A stretch of DNA of 64,000 nt from positions 68,636,765 to 68,700,764 of the forward strand of contig CM060890.1 of assembly GCA_030762935.1 (NCBI GenBank), read 5' to 3'. The notes below the pieces were generated by a model. That model was not told where the DNA came from. It saw nothing but the letters and a program-made list of their open reading frames with translations, and made no database searches. This document shows, in pieces, positions 1 to 12,439 of this stretch (the first letter of the stretch is position 1; each line of letters begins with the position of its first letter). The position numbers and the translations under genes are program-made. Source of the DNA: Hymenopus coronatus. Lineage: Eukaryota > Arthropoda > Insecta > Mantodea > Hymenopodidae.

Positions 1-184
1 ACTTTGTGATTTTGTACAAGTGGTTAATAAATGTAATGGCATTTCATGTTAAGATATCTGAATTTTGGAAAAGGATATTTTTTTAAAACAAATTCCGTGT
101 AGGTTACATTGAAAGGGATTTTGAAGCGTTTAAGCTGCTAATAATTCTAAAATTAACCGTTTCTGATATTTTAATTTGGATGGG

Positions 185-976
185 TTGATCTTTTCAAAAC
201 TAGATAAACAAACAAAAAAAATACATTTTCAAAAAAATGTGAGTTTATTTGTCTGTGGACAGTATAACTGAAAAACTCAATGTCGGATGTATACCAAACT
301 TGGTATTTAAGTGCAACATCTTCCAAAGATACCACAAATAGATTTTCAAGACAGCTTTTCCACTCCAAACTACCATTTACAGGAACATTTTTCAAATTTT
401 TATTTTCTCGAAAATTTCTACAAATTTCTCTTTAAAATAGAATATATCCAACGTATTCTTACGTAAATAAAATTTAAATATTAAATTATTTGGGAATAGC
501 CAATTAAACCCTCTTTATTAGAAAGTCATTTGTATAATCTTAAATAACCGGCAAGCGATAGATGGAAATGTACTACACAAAAACTTTACACCTCTTTAAA
601 ACACACAACTTATTCTACAAATATTTTCTTTAGCATTATCTGTTTCCGATGTATCCATTGTTAATATTTAGAATTTATAAATTATTTTTTTCGTTCTTTA
701 TAAGGTCCTGCCGGTTTACAGCTGATTCTCGCCACTGCTTACGAAGGAAATGGAATTTTAAGGGCATAAGACATATAGGGTCATGTAATTAAGCTGTTGA
801 CTAACACTATTCCCTTTGCATCCATAACTAAATGAGTAATGTACGTTACTGTGCAATGGCTTGCCGCGATTAAACTGAAGTGGATAGAAAAATTAAGCTT
901 TCTTAAGTATAGTTTGTATAGCCAGTGAGTGTGTAGAGAAGGTTATGTGAATGAAACGCATCACACTTTTTATTAA
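185..976 (-). mobile_element. R841 repeat, degenerate near-full-length copy
   Basis: Reverse-oriented copy of the family described at 20931-21771. Recognisable parts are the conserved hairpin (palindrome around 293-310), the block matching the TCTTACGGTTTA segment near 550, and the 5' end, which reads GTGTAGAGAAGG at 931-942 followed by a TCACACTTTTT end. The middle (about 640-900) is strongly diverged. The (CA)n tract of other copies is lost. Family membership is fairly sure; exact ends are not. Confidence 0.7.
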
Positions 977-2756
977 CAAAATCTCTCGTTCCTTCATCAT
1001 TATACTGAGCTTACTACACCAGTGTTTGTTAAATTCTACTGTACGAATTGCCTACGATTGTTCTTAGTTCAGATGTTCTTACACTACCAAGGAAAAATTG
1101 GAACGAGCGCATCATGTTCCTGTTACATTTGACGTCCAATATATAGAAGCATATCGTATAGAAATAATGTAAAATATTCTACAACAAATAGTGTTGAGCA
1201 TACCTATTTCACTGAGAGAGAAGTGGATATGGGTCAATGAGTCCGAAATATCGCGGAGTAATTTATTCTGAGAAAATGCGCTTTGGTAGTTTTTCTCCAC
1301 AACAGAATATGGATCGGTATATTCGCATAATGGCTGTCTCTCTTAGATAAAAATTAGCCATTTCTGATGAGCATATATCTTCACGAACAATACCTGCAAA
1401 AAGAATTCTGACTGCCACAGCAAAGCGCGTAAATAAAAATTAAAGCTGGGAGCCACAGTTTTATTCGATTATCAATCTCCAAGAGCGAAATGTTGAACTT
1501 AATTCATTTTGTGAAAGGCTAGAAATCTTTGTAAAAATCTAATAAAGTTGAATGGAGAAAATTAAAATAAATTTGATAAACAAAGTACATCAATAAACAT
1601 ATATAGCTGTAACAGCAAATACCTAACAATCGTTGCAAACAATCGTCACTAGCAATTTTTGACGATGGAAAGGATAATGATGTTGTTCATGTGTGGTTTG
1701 CCACATGCTAATATGGTCTGCTTGCGTTATGCATAAGCTGATTACTTATTTCTTCTGTACTAATTCAAGTTATTCTATGTAGAGCTCTTCGATCTCATCT
1801 AGCACTATTATTGCCACTATTTATCTTAAGATTCAACACCTAAACAACAACAAAACAAAAGATAATATATACAGAAAAAACTGCTAAAGCATTACCATAA
1901 ATAAGACAACTATATGGAGAGTCGGAGATATACATTTTCTTCAAGTTGCTTTGATGGTAAGCTGCTTCGTCCTGAGTTGCTAATCACAGAAAGATTAAAC
2001 AAACAACTATAATAGTTAACAATTAGAATTGAGTTCATATTGAATAATTTATGGAAATTAAATGCAGATATGTATATTACCTAATTGAATCCCAGAAATC
2101 GGAAACAATAGTATTTTTGGGGATTACCTACAACACATGACGTGACACGGCGAGCAAGTTCAATGTTCGCCAGTGCGCATGCACAAGCAGACAGAATCAA
2201 CTAAAAACTACGAGCCGTTTTACGTCTCGAATAGCAGCGTTTCTGCCCATCATTTCCAACAATCGCAGCCAACTTCTGCAAATATTCCCCTGACATCTGC
2301 ACAACAAAGTGTGGAAAAGATTAACAACTAGTCATTTTTTAAAAGCCCTTCTCTCGGGTTGTATTGCTTTACAAACATGGGGATGTAATCTGGATGTACA
2401 CACGGAGATGGACATAATTCATTGTAGTGCGAGAAGAGAAGGTTGTACATTATTGGCGATATTCTTACACATTCTAATAGTTTCAGAAATGTCTCAGCCG
2501 ATGAATAAGGAAGTTCTATTTACCTCAGCGATTCGGAGGCCTGTCTTCAAATTTTATTTGACGAGGGCCTACTGAGAAGAAGAAAGTTGTTCTGAATGCA
2601 ATGCGGTCTTGCACTCCACCCCGAGTTTTTCTGCAGGGAAGGGAATGTTAAAACAGTTTTTTCTTTTGTCTATTGTTATTAATATCTGGTAAGTAACTTT
2701 CTTATTATTTTTTTAACACTGGACATTGAGAAAGTCACACAGTATTGACTTAATTG
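977..2756. other. Unassigned A+T-rich DNA
   Basis: No coding region, RNA gene or repeat was recognised. A short less A+T-rich patch at about 2140-2330 contains several CpG dinucleotides. The 88-codon open frame beginning at 2309 has no recognisable motif. Confidence 0.4.
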
Positions 2757-2862
2757 CTTTGCCACACAAACCGCGTGTAGGACAGGAGTTGGATAGCTAG
2801 AGTCACAGTGTATGTGCAAAGGAATGTGGATCGAACGGGCAAGGCCATTGCCTGGGCAAATT
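2757..2862 (-). mobile_element. SINE-B copy (tRNA-derived), partial
   Basis: On the minus strand this carries a B-box-like GTTCGATCC followed by the family tail: a GACTCTA segment, then a block ending CTGTCCTACACGC and GGTTTGTGTGG. The same tail occurs at 4478-4615 and 22855-23015, which is how the family was recognised. The tRNA-like head beyond the B box is poorly preserved. It lies directly upstream of the Merlin relic, but I see no matching end on that element's other side, so the two are treated as separate. Confidence 0.5.
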
Positions 2863-2879
2863 CTTTTTCTCAAACTGAA

Positions 2880-3640
2880 GCAGTGTTACGAGGTGACCTT
2901 AATGGAGTTTTCGGTTGGAGACGAATGTGTGAATTTGCGGACGGTATCTGATTGGTTCGTTTATTGCCACACGTGCATGGTCTCTGAAGATACAAAATAT
3001 ACTTCCCCCTAATCTCATTTACACCCGTCATCCTGTAAGCCTCACATTTCGGTCAGCACGTGATTAAATTCTAGCAGAAATGAGTACAGGTTTAACACAA
3101 ATTCGAACTGCCCTCGGCCCACCAACTGCACGCGTCGCCAAATAAATCTTTAAAAGGAAAATTAGAGGTCCCGGCCAGTCCTTCAAATCGGCGAACGTAA
3201 AAGACGACTATGGAAATACCATCGGGAGCGTACCGTAGAAGGCAACTGGATCCTTGGGATGCTAGATGTGCAAACTAATGAGGTGTGGATGACGATATGT
3301 CCAAATAATAATAGGAATGCAAACCATTTAGTGGCAGAGCACATAGAGTTCACCAGCACAATGCATACTGATGTCTGGAGGGGCTACTATGGATAGATGG
3401 CTGCAGGATTTGCTGCGCACCTGCCAGTAAATCATTCTGTGCATTTTTCAGATCAGTGACAAATGTTGAATCTCGCTGGCGAGCTCTGTCATCGCCTGTC
3501 CAGAGGCGGCATTCGACGCGAACATATAGCTGCTCTCATATGGCTATTTGTGGCGTACCGACACCCAAAATCGTTTAGCCGAGCTCTTTCAGAAACTTGC
3601 GGAAGACATTAAGCCGGTGTACGTGATTGTATAGTTAGTG
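2880..3640 (+). pseudogene. Merlin-family DNA transposase relic (IS1595/ISXO2-like)
   Basis: Conceptual translation gives, in order, a piece reading TVSDWFVYCHTC (about 2945-2980), the RGPGQS segment near 3167, then KYHRERTVEGNWILGMLDV (about 3217-3273), TDVWRGYYG (about 3367-3393), PVNHSVHFSD (about 3424-3453) and SRGGIRREHIAALIWLFVAY (about 3499-3560). This order matches Merlin transposases and the bacterial ISXO2/IS1595 domain, whose hallmarks are a GGPG..V-IDES block, a D-W-GY block and VNHSVNFVDP. The first catalytic aspartate block is lost (IGER in place of IDES), there are in-frame stops after YYG and after SDQ, at least one frameshift lies before IGER, and about 25-30 residues are missing after SDQ. 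The D of TDVWRGY is kept. It is clearly dead. No terminal inverted repeats were found, so the ends are approximate. The family call is by recognition, not by search. Confidence 0.75.
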
Positions 3641-3987
3641 CAATAGCGATTCATTTGGTGACAAATTGTATATCTAGTGTAATTTACTAATGATAAAAGA
3701 CTGTTGGTCGCCTTGCGTTATGTGATTCAAAGTGTATAATTTGGCTGCACTGCATTCTTCAGAACGGCTAGATGCGCTGTAAATAAAGAAATAATTAGAA
3801 ACCGTAATTGTGTTTTGGCATGAAATCATACTAAAAAATCGATTTAAATACATATTAGATAATTAGATGTAATGCTTTACCTCGAAAAGCATTTCATTCA
3901 CGTTGGACCTACAAAAAGTTCCGCGTCACACATTGGAAAGAAGTTAATGCATTAGGCCACACGATTAATTGAACTGTCCCTAGAGTA

Positions 3988-3989
<2 letters not shown>

Positions 3990-4028
<39 letters not shown>
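3990..4028. repeat. (TA)n microsatellite
   Basis: About 19 uninterrupted TA units, preceded by TAGAGTAGCA and followed by an A-rich segment. It lies outside any R841 copy. Confidence 0.95.
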
Positions 4029-4032
<4 letters not shown>

Positions 4033-4412
4033 TTTAACATTCAGGGTTGCAATGCAAAATAATTAGTTGCAGTTTTGGGAGATATTTTTGAAAATGTCTC
4101 CCAAATTATGTAAACATTAACAAACAACTGCTGAAATAAATGTTTCTATGCTCGCAAAGCAATTTTAAGCATATTCATTTTAAGTACATTCACTAAATGC
4201 TTCCTCCTGAAATTATATCTCTGTTGTTCATTAGTATCCTGCATGGCAAAGTGTCACATACCAATCTGTTACTGATCTAAAAGAGGTCTGTCGATGGTAC
4301 GTTCTATTCAGCTACGTGTAACTAAATGCTTGGTTAAATTGCGAATATGTTCATTGCAGGTAAAATTGTTCAGCAAATTTCTAGGTATTTACCGTCTATT
4401 TCATATCGATCT

Positions 4413-4450
4413 ATAATTTTATTAATGATAATTATTAATGATAAAATTAT
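4413..4450. repeat. Short A+T-only inverted repeat with internal direct repeat
   Basis: Perfect 10-bp arms ATAATTTTAT and ATAAAATTAT enclose two direct copies of TTATTAATGATAA. In DNA this A+T-rich it may be chance. Confidence 0.6.
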
Positions 4451-4477
4451 ACTTGAATTTTAATTGTGTCCTACATC

Positions 4478-4615
4478 AGCTGTGTGTAGAGCAGAAGCTG
4501 GAAACGTGGAATCAGACCGAAAAATGCAATGCCATAGCCGGAATTTGAAGCACAGAAACCAGGAGATTGTAGTGCAAATCCCGCTATGACGTATTTTTCG
4601 GTTTGACTCTACCTA
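4478..4615. mobile_element. Head-to-head pair of SINE-B pieces forming a foldback
   Basis: Positions 4509-4547 (minus-oriented) and 4575-4609 (plus-oriented) form an imperfect inverted repeat of about 37 bp around a 27-base centre. Each arm runs from a B-box-like CAAATCCCGGCTATG core to the GACTCTACCT segment. The left arm also keeps the distal tail block TGTGTAGAGCAGAAGCTGG at 4479-4497. The same arrangement recurs at 22.9 kb. Confidence 0.6.
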
Positions 4616-5220
4616 TTCGAACCTTTGTTATTATTTATTAGTGCTTTTATTTAAAATACACAGTTAATCCTTGCGTAATGAAATCATTCACAAGTAAATC
4701 TCGGACTTGGTTTCCGAAGCGCACAGAGTTACGAACATTCAGATCAGTCAACGGTATAAAGAGAGGGTAGTAGAGACTGGTTTGTAGCGTAAACATGTTC
4801 CAAAAGTAGCTCATTACGTGCATTGGCATTATATGGTCGTACCAATTCATTAAGTAACACAATAGAACAATTATTTCATAACATGACCGTTAAATAAAAA
4901 CGTCTTATACATTTACAAATAAAAATACAAAGCTTGATACAAAAATCAGCATAAAATATGTAGAACTTCGTAAAGACAGTAAAACATATATGAACCAAGC
5001 TCGCTTAGTATTCGTTGCAGCAAATTAAATGATACATTTTAATTGTATCCAAAGAAAAGGCTTTCCTTTTGTCACTCAAAATGTCGGAATCAACAAGTTG
5101 AATGAATTAATAAGTGTATTTATTAATATAGCAATATCATACATAGAAATTCAACAGTCGCACGGGTCCACAGACCGTACGTGCTTTTGTAATACACATT
5201 ACAAGCAATATTAAAACAAC
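4616..5220. other. Unassigned A+T-rich DNA
   Basis: Open frames of 61-71 codons occur but none shows a recognisable motif. The right-hand part may include 3' flanking sequence of the retrotransposon fragment that follows. Confidence 0.35.
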
Positions 5221-5468
5221 AACCACAACAAAGAATTAAAATAGTAAACACGAAAATAAAAAGACAAAGGAAATACACAGTCAAAAGCAATTAAACAACA
5301 ATAAAAATTAAGAGTGAATCCGAAAATAAAGATACAAAGATATTCAAGTATAGTAATTTAAATTTACAGCACAGAGTACACCTTCATAAATGCACCCTCT
5401 TATAATAGATAATTACACTTAAAAGACATATATACACATAATATATACAACCCTAGCACAACAGTGAC

Positions 5469-6053
5469 CTAAGTATGATATAATATACATGTATGTAGAA
5501 CATTGTAGTCAGCCCCTTCTCTATTGGCAGCCTCCTCAGATCTCAGCTGGCTTGCCTTAAGTATAAATTTACCTAGCCCGTCCATGTTTTCCGTGCCTGC
5601 CAGTAGCATCCAACATGCTTCTATCCCTACATTCGCAGTGGTAAAAAACCGCGGCAAATATTTTTCCCGCCATTCCTCCGTACCCCTACATCTTGCCAAG
5701 ATGTGAGTCCACGACTCTTCCTCCTCGCAAATGGGACAGATTCTTACACCATTCTCGTCAGAAATTTTCGTGCTCCTCCATGCTCCTAGTCTAATCCACG
5801 CGAGCCCCTCTCTAATGAGTTTGGTACCTGTTTTGATGTATTGCTCCATACCCCTCTCCGATTTCAGCCCAGACTGTACTTCTAATGACACCTTCTCTGT
5901 GCATTGCGCAATTATTTGCTGTCTGTCAATATCACAGAGACGTTTCTTAATTTTTCTCCAAATACTTCGCCTGTTTTCCTGCCCCGCCATCCAAATGTCT
6001 CCCATCCCAATGGTTTCCAACCCTTTCTTTAATTTTGATGCCCACGTCAACAA
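5469..6053 (-). pseudogene. C-terminal end of a non-LTR retrotransposon ORF2 (5'-truncated)
   Basis: The open frame of 194 codons has near its middle a CPIC-x8-H-x4-C pattern (CPICEEEESWTHILARC). This C-C-H-C finger after the reverse transcriptase/RNase H region is typical of many arthropod LINEs, as is the charged flank ending EEWREKYLPRF. No reverse transcriptase motif is present, so this is only the last part of the protein. The first Met is not a true start: similar-looking sequence appears to continue a little upstream with stops. Low-coordinate flank 5220-5460 is rich in A on the plus strand and may be 3' UTR. Likely a 5'-truncated insertion; the clade cannot be fixed from this part alone. 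Confidence 0.7.
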
Positions 6054-6110
6054 GTTAGTTCAGTGTCGTACGCCCACCGTTTCGTATTTTCAAAATTTTT
6101 CAAGTTGCAC

Positions 6111-8249
6111 TCTCTTACATGGTACGAGGCCATACCGACACGGAAAGAAGCGAAAGAGCTGAAGAATTGGCAGAAAACACTGCTACCTCTAATTTAAAGT
6201 TTATGTCCCATATGTTATACTAGGATTAAATTTAAGGAATATTTTATAGCACATAGGAACGAGAAGGGGCTGTCCAACTCACAATATATACCTATCTTCT
6301 TTTCTACAGTTGAATGTCGTCTGCATTTTAAAAATATGACACCGGACTTCATATTAACTCAATTTTAGACAGGACATGGTAAATTTAGTTTTTATTTTGA
6401 AAGGTTTAAGATACAAAGACAGAACGACAAACTGTTGAACATCTTTTATTTCCTTGCCCAGTCCCAAAGCACAACAGAATGTTCCTCGATAAACATTTGA
6501 ATTACTGTAATATAAGGGTTGGCAAACCAAATTATAAGATATTTAGAAAAAAATGATGTCTTGGGGAATTCCAACAGTTTTTGTTTGATTTATAAAACGT
6601 TAGGTATAGTATTCTTGTCATAGTATGCACTATTGATAGTGTTTTCTTTCACCAGCATAACCTATATAAACCTAAGACTAAAATACTTAATAAAATTGAT
6701 AATTCATTTGTATTATAACTTTAGCCTTAATATATTATCTTCGCATGAAATACACCTTTATGCACCCGTATGTTCAATAAATAAATAAATAAATAAATAA
6801 AGCTGCTCACTGATTTATCCACTAGCAGGAACTTTACGAGGCTAGGCAGTGAGAAATTCTAGGTAGTGTAACATGTGTCGAGAAACCACTCCTACTCCGC
6901 CATGTCATAATTATTACTTTATTCCGCCCGGACCGAACCTGAACCTGGTAAATTAGTGACCCAGACTGAGGTATATTCATATGCAAAGAAGCCAAAATTG
7001 GAGAACAGGATGAGATATAAAGACGAATCGGCTTAAGTATTGAATACTTCATGTAGTTAAAAAACGTTTTCTGAAAACTTATCAACACTTAACTTTAAAA
7101 GACGAAGGATTTTTGCGGCGGTGTTATGGTGAATAAAAGAACACAATACCCGCCTTACAGGCCGTGGTCCACTGGGTTTCCCTTTTTTCCAAACGCAAGC
7201 GAAACGTCTGGGAAAGAGGAGGAGAAACCCTGTAGACCATGACATTTAACCCTTTGTTGCCTGTCGGTACCTATAAGTTCCGTTTATTTTAACCGTAACT
7301 ATACAAATAGGGTTGTACTCTAGAATTAATTTCATGTTATACTAACCTTCAACCATAAACAACAAGTAATCAGACTGTAAAAATGTATACAATTTTTGCC
7401 CTAAAATTGCAGTGATTTTTTAAATAAATAAGAGTATAACTCACATAAACACAGCCAAATGTAACCCCATTAGCTTCCAGGTATCACACCGATTATTTTT
7501 ACTGGGGCCCTCTCCGTTCTTTACCATAATCACTGAGATTTGAACTTGCAACATTTGGCTATGAATGGACGGCCAGTCCATTACCTATCACTTAACACTC
7601 GTGGTCATTTGAACCACGTTTTTGGAAGTGCCTTTTGCAGGATTATGAAAACTGGTTTAGAAGAATTTAAACTTTTAATTGCGAAGAAAAATATTAATAA
7701 AGGATCTACATATATTTCCATTTCTATCATTTTTTTCTGTTATTTTGTATAATAATTTTATAGGTTTATTCCCATATATTTTTACTAGAACTCCAGTTTA
7801 AGCTTGAATTAAAGGAAAAACGGCATATGTAGTATACTAATGCAGGCAATTAAGAGTTAAGCCCGGTATACTTCTGTTCACCAATACTTAACGTCATCGA
7901 AATGAGCTAGTTTACTCACATGATTCTCACTTACCTGTTTTATTGACACACAAAATTACTCCATAAGTGTGGAACCATGATGTAGTTCTGAAGTCCGGAT
8001 GGCTGTAATTCCGATTGTTACTAAAACTCGATTATTTCACTGGTAATAACGTCGACATTGCATGTCATTGCTGCGGTTCTATCTCCTTCCATTTCCTGAA
8101 AGGTGCGGTTCACACATTGGCTTCTCATCGACATACAATTAGCAGAAAATAGCGTGTTAGTTTTACAGTTTCCTTCTGCGTTTTCTCTGCTCAAAAAAGT
8201 GGTCTGTATACTAAATAGTAAATCGGCTTACTTTGGCACATTTTCGAAA
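6111..8249. other. Unassigned DNA
   Basis: No gene or known repeat recognised in over 2 kb except a TAAA-type microsatellite. A less A+T-rich block at about 7090-7245 has an open minus-strand frame of 62 codons with no recognisable domain; it could be a degraded retroposon. Confidence 0.4.
6776..6801. repeat. (TAAA)n microsatellite
   Basis: About six tetranucleotide units in a row. Such tails often mark the 3' end of a retroposon, but no body was recognised next to it. Confidence 0.9.
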
Positions 8250-9017
8250 AAATTCCCAAAATTCTCGATACCAAGATTTTACCAGAAATATATGTTTTGA
8301 GATTTCTGAATCCAAAAAATAACAAATTTAGAAAAATGTTCGTGTGTGTGTCTGAGTGTATTTATGTGTGGTATTTAACTTGGGTATCTTCCAAGAATGA
8401 GACACAAAGATGTGTAAAAAAGTCCCACCACCCGCAACTACACTTTACATGGAAAAATGTTCGAAAATTGTGATAAAAATGGCTCTAAGAATTTTGATTA
8501 AAATCTCTTATATTTAAGCTATTTATATGACAAATAAAATGTATATATTCAATTTTCGGTGAATGGCCACTAAAGACATGTTTATTCTGGATGAATTTTG
8601 TGGAATTTTGCATAACTGATAAACAGTAAGAGATAGACAAAAACTTGCCACTTGCTCATTAAAACACAAAATTTATATGTACATTTTTTCGTGGAGTTGA
8701 CCGTTTTTGAGATATTCCTTGTTATTAGCTTCGGCTAATACCTACTTTTGTCATACAGGAATTTGTCAGCTCCTGTTCATACTAACATGGGTAGGTACTT
8801 CAATCACATAGCAACCAGATTTTAAAAGTTTTGACTATCACTTTAGCCGAGTGTAATTTCTTATATCCCTTCTACTTACAAGGAAGCAGCTAATAAGATC
8901 CTTTCTTCCAATTTTTCCTCGATCAGTATTAAGTAAATAGAAGAATAAGCTTTTTAACAATAATTTATGACAGAGATGTAGAGAAAGTCATGTGAATGGA
9001 ACACATAAGATTTTTTT
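8250..9017 (-). mobile_element. R841 repeat, near-complete copy lacking the 3' tip
   Basis: Starts inside the 3' part (TTCTCGATACCAAGATTTTACC) and runs to the 5' end GATGTAGAGAAAGTCATGTG at 8975-8994, then ATAAGATTTTTTT. A short GTGTGTGTGTCTGAGTG tract at about 8341-8357 is the reverse of the family's CA tract. The expected distal 3' motif is missing before 8250, so the copy is truncated there. Confidence 0.85.
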
Positions 9018-9317
9018 AACGGGTAGACATATGGTTTATGAAAAAAAGGATGAATAATGCATCAATGCACCTTAAACTATAAATCCCACATGATACCTAT
9101 TTACTCCAACGAAATCTCAATAGGACCATAGCCATGTTGCACTTCTGTTTTGTTTTCATGGCAATGCAATTTACTCTCACTGTAAATAGTACTTTGACAC
9201 CAATTTATATTTTTCAATAACATTTTACGGTTACATTTCCATTTAAAATCGCTTGATCAATTCTGAGGCGAGACACACCACAAAAGTATTTTAAAATGTA
9301 TATGAACTGTATTTGTA

Positions 9318-10063
9318 TTTTTACTTTCTCAGCTTAGTTCATAGTACATAGTAGAGAACGTGTGGCATTCCACCGAAATATTTGATACCAAGACTTTACC
9401 GAAAATACATGTCTTAGGGTCAACTGTATTAAAAAAAAATTTTTAGAAAAAATTCCGTGACAGTGAGTTTTTGTTCGTGTGACTGTGAACAACGGAAAGT
9501 CTGTAAAATATAAAACTTCCTATTCAGGTTTAGTATCTTCCAAAATGCGACACAGACATTTTGAGGAAAATTCCATCACCCCAAACTGCTCTTTATGTGG
9601 AAAATGTTTGAAAATAACTAATGATTTTTATTAAAATACTTAAATGACAAATAAAATGTTTTTGGGTGTAACCTCTAAGGATCTCTTCATTTTGAATGAC
9701 TGGTGCATAACTAGTAAACTATAATACACAAGTTTACTACACAAAATATCTAAATCTCGTTAAAACACACAATTTATTCAATACACTTTTTCGTGGAGTT
9801 GCCCATTTCCGAGATATTTCTTGTTATTAGTTTGTTTTAAATTGCTTAAAACTTTTCTCTTACGGGAATTTGTCAACGGATTTCGGTCACTTGGCAACCC
9901 TCTTCTAAAAGATTTGACTATCGTTTTCTTGTTTATAAGAAAGCAAATAAGATTTCTGTTAATGCTTATCTCGATTAGCACGAAGTAGAAAGAAGAAGAA
10001 TATTTTTAACAATTTGTTACAAAGATGTATAGAAGGTCATGTTAATGTAACACACCAGATTTT
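9318..10063 (-). mobile_element. R841 repeat, full-length copy with internal losses
   Basis: Begins with TTACTTTCTC at 9321, the complement of the family's 3' end, passes through the hairpin region near 9515-9545, and ends with GTATAGAAGGTCATGTTAATG and ACCAGATTTT. At about 746 bp it is shorter than the 841-bp type; the CA tract is replaced by a TTCGTGTGACTGTG stretch. Confidence 0.85.
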
Positions 10064-11085
10064 AGTATTGCATTTTTCCCCCCTGTAGCTGTGAACTTCC
10101 CAGTTCTTACTTGTTAAGGGCATTTTCAAGATCTTTGTATGTACGTCTCCCAGATTTCTGCAAGACAAGCTGCATTACACTGCAATCAGAACCAAGTTTT
10201 ATCTCAGGACCCCATTTCATGCCATAATAATAGGTTAGAATCCAAAAAACCAACACAATAGGAATAAATTCTTCGTTAGATACATTTTACATAAATTCTT
10301 TCTTCGAAGCTAGCTACAGAATACGCCCGTGAGGAATGATATCCGAAAAATATTTTTCCAAATCATACCCGTTTTTACTTATCATATTTACATTTTCTAA
10401 ATCTGTTACACTTACTTTAGCAAAAATAGTTAAATTAATAAAGTTCAATACTAATAACATTGTTTCAAATACCGGTATATCTTCCGATAAACTTATCTCG
10501 TTTTATAACGAGAATGACGGCAATATGACGTAAAAACAAAAGTTCGTTAACAATAGGAGTAGCTATAGCTTCCTAGAAGAGCAAATGATGAGCGAAATGG
10601 CCACATTAATTCTCTGCACACTGCTGACATAAACAAGCGCAAAACTGCTCATTAGATTTTGGAAAGTTTTTCATCACTGTTTACTTCCGTTGGAGTACTC
10701 TTTGTGAACAAACAAACACTCTTGTCAAACATTTATGAAAATATGAATAGTGCATACTAAAAATACAGTACACGGAAAATAGATGTTCAAGAATAAAAGA
10801 CTCGAATAAATGCAGCTGGCTTCTGTCATATTTGTGATTTCTAAGAATCAAATCCTCTTTGTGTCGCTATGATTGCCTTCCCCTATACGATATTTTCCTC
10901 GGTAAACAAGTGCATGACGGATTGAATGACTTCGTATAATGAACTACGGCTCCATTCACAGACTTAAGCGAATGGAAATACAAAATATGGTACAGGAACC
11001 TCATTACAGAAAAATACCAACTCGTATATCAACCCACTTGTACTCTGAGGTAATTTCAAAGTGCCACCAACGAAACCCTCATTAC
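10064..11085. other. Unassigned A+T-rich DNA
   Basis: No gene, RNA or repeat recognised between two R841 copies. Small open frames at 10336 and 10939 carry no recognisable motifs. Confidence 0.4.
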
Positions 11086-11926
11086 AAAATTCTAATGTTT
11101 ACCATTCAATTGACTTTCTCTACATCGCTGTAACAAATTATTATTAAAAATCATGTTCTTCTACCTACTTCATAAAAGTCGAGGTAAATATTAGCAGAAA
11201 TTGTTTTAATTACTTGCTTTTTTGTAAGTAGAAGGAAAATAAGGGAATACACCAGGCTAAAACAGTCAAATTTTATAAAAGCTGGTTGCCATGTGGGTGA
11301 AATCTGTTTCTATGCAGGGCCAGAAGTTTACAACTTTCCGTGTGAGAAAAGTTTAAGTATTTTACATCTGAAGCAAATAACGAGAAATACTTCAGAAATG
11401 GTCAGCTCAAAGAAACAAATATGTATGATCTAAATTGCGTGTTTTAATGAGATCTATATTTTTTTGTGGTAAGTTTTTGCCTATCTCTTACGGTTTAACA
11501 GTTAAGTAAAATTCAGCAAAATTCATTCAGAACACAGAGGTCTTTAGAGGCTATTCCTAGAAAATTCAAAATATACATTTTATTTACCATATAAATATCT
11601 TTAATATACGGTATTTTAATCAAAATCGTCAGAGCCAAATTTTTCCTTGTAAAGGGTAGCTTGAGGTGGGGGGATTTTTCTCAAAATTTTTTTGTTGCAT
11701 CTCTGGAAGATATTAAACTTAGTGGTATTTTACCGACTTTTCGGTTTTGAGTTATCGTGTTCATATACAAATGGAAACACACACTGGACCTTTTTCTGAA
11801 AATACTTTTTTTTGGATACAGGGGGCCCTAAAGTGCATTTTCGGTGAATTCTCTTATCAAGTTTTTGGGTGGAGCGCAATACCTTCTCTATACACTATGT
11901 ACATGATGCGTGTAAAGAAAGTAAAA
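11086..11926 (+). mobile_element. R841 repeat, full-length copy (841 bp)
   Basis: Starts with AAAATTCTAATG, has GACTTTCTCTACATCG at 11118, and ends with ATGCGTGTAAAGAAAGTAAAAA. The TCTTACGGTTTA block lies near 11486. The hairpin has lost its left half (AAACTTAGTGGTATTTT). Only a few CA units remain. Confidence 0.9.
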
Positions 11927-12352
11927 ATGATAGCATTAGAAATTCTGACGCTTTCACAAGAAAATGTTATCACATCATAGTGAAATAATCTGTTATCGAA
12001 TGGTCAGTTTATTCGTATCTCTCTGGTTGATTACAATTCCCTGCCTAAATATGGGAATAAAATTTATTTTAATGTTACGGAGATTAGAAAATATGTGCTC
12101 TGTGTAACCAAATTAATTAAATACTAAATCTATCTGAAACAACTCAAAAGAAAATTCAAGTACATCTGCAGTGTAAGCCATCTAGATTACAAAACTATCT
12201 ATAACAAACCCTGCAGCTGTATCTATACATGGAAATAGCAAAAATGAAGAAAATTTTCCGGTACAAAATATGAACTAAACAGTAGCTCAGAGCCCATGGT
12301 TTAGAGAGAAGAACAAAATTTTTGAGTCTTGCGAATTAAAACCTTTTCTTAC

Positions 12353-12402
<50 letters not shown>
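12353..12402. repeat. (AAT)n microsatellite
   Basis: About 16 trinucleotide units grading into a short ATGATGATG stretch at the right end. It lies immediately before the 15-bp minisatellite. Confidence 0.95.
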
Positions 12403-12404
<2 letters not shown>

Positions 12405-12439
12405 TGATGATAATATTTCTTACAGTGACGAATATGGTT

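Larger units (their letters stand above)
3641..4477. other. Unassigned A+T-rich DNA
   Basis: Apart from the (TA)n tract and a small hairpin listed separately, nothing is recognised here. Confidence 0.4.

Noticed and set aside
5524..6162. Plus-strand open frames of 60 and 143 codons
   Set aside because: They lie antisense to the LINE C-terminal frame with its recognisable C-C-H-C finger, and have no motif of their own.
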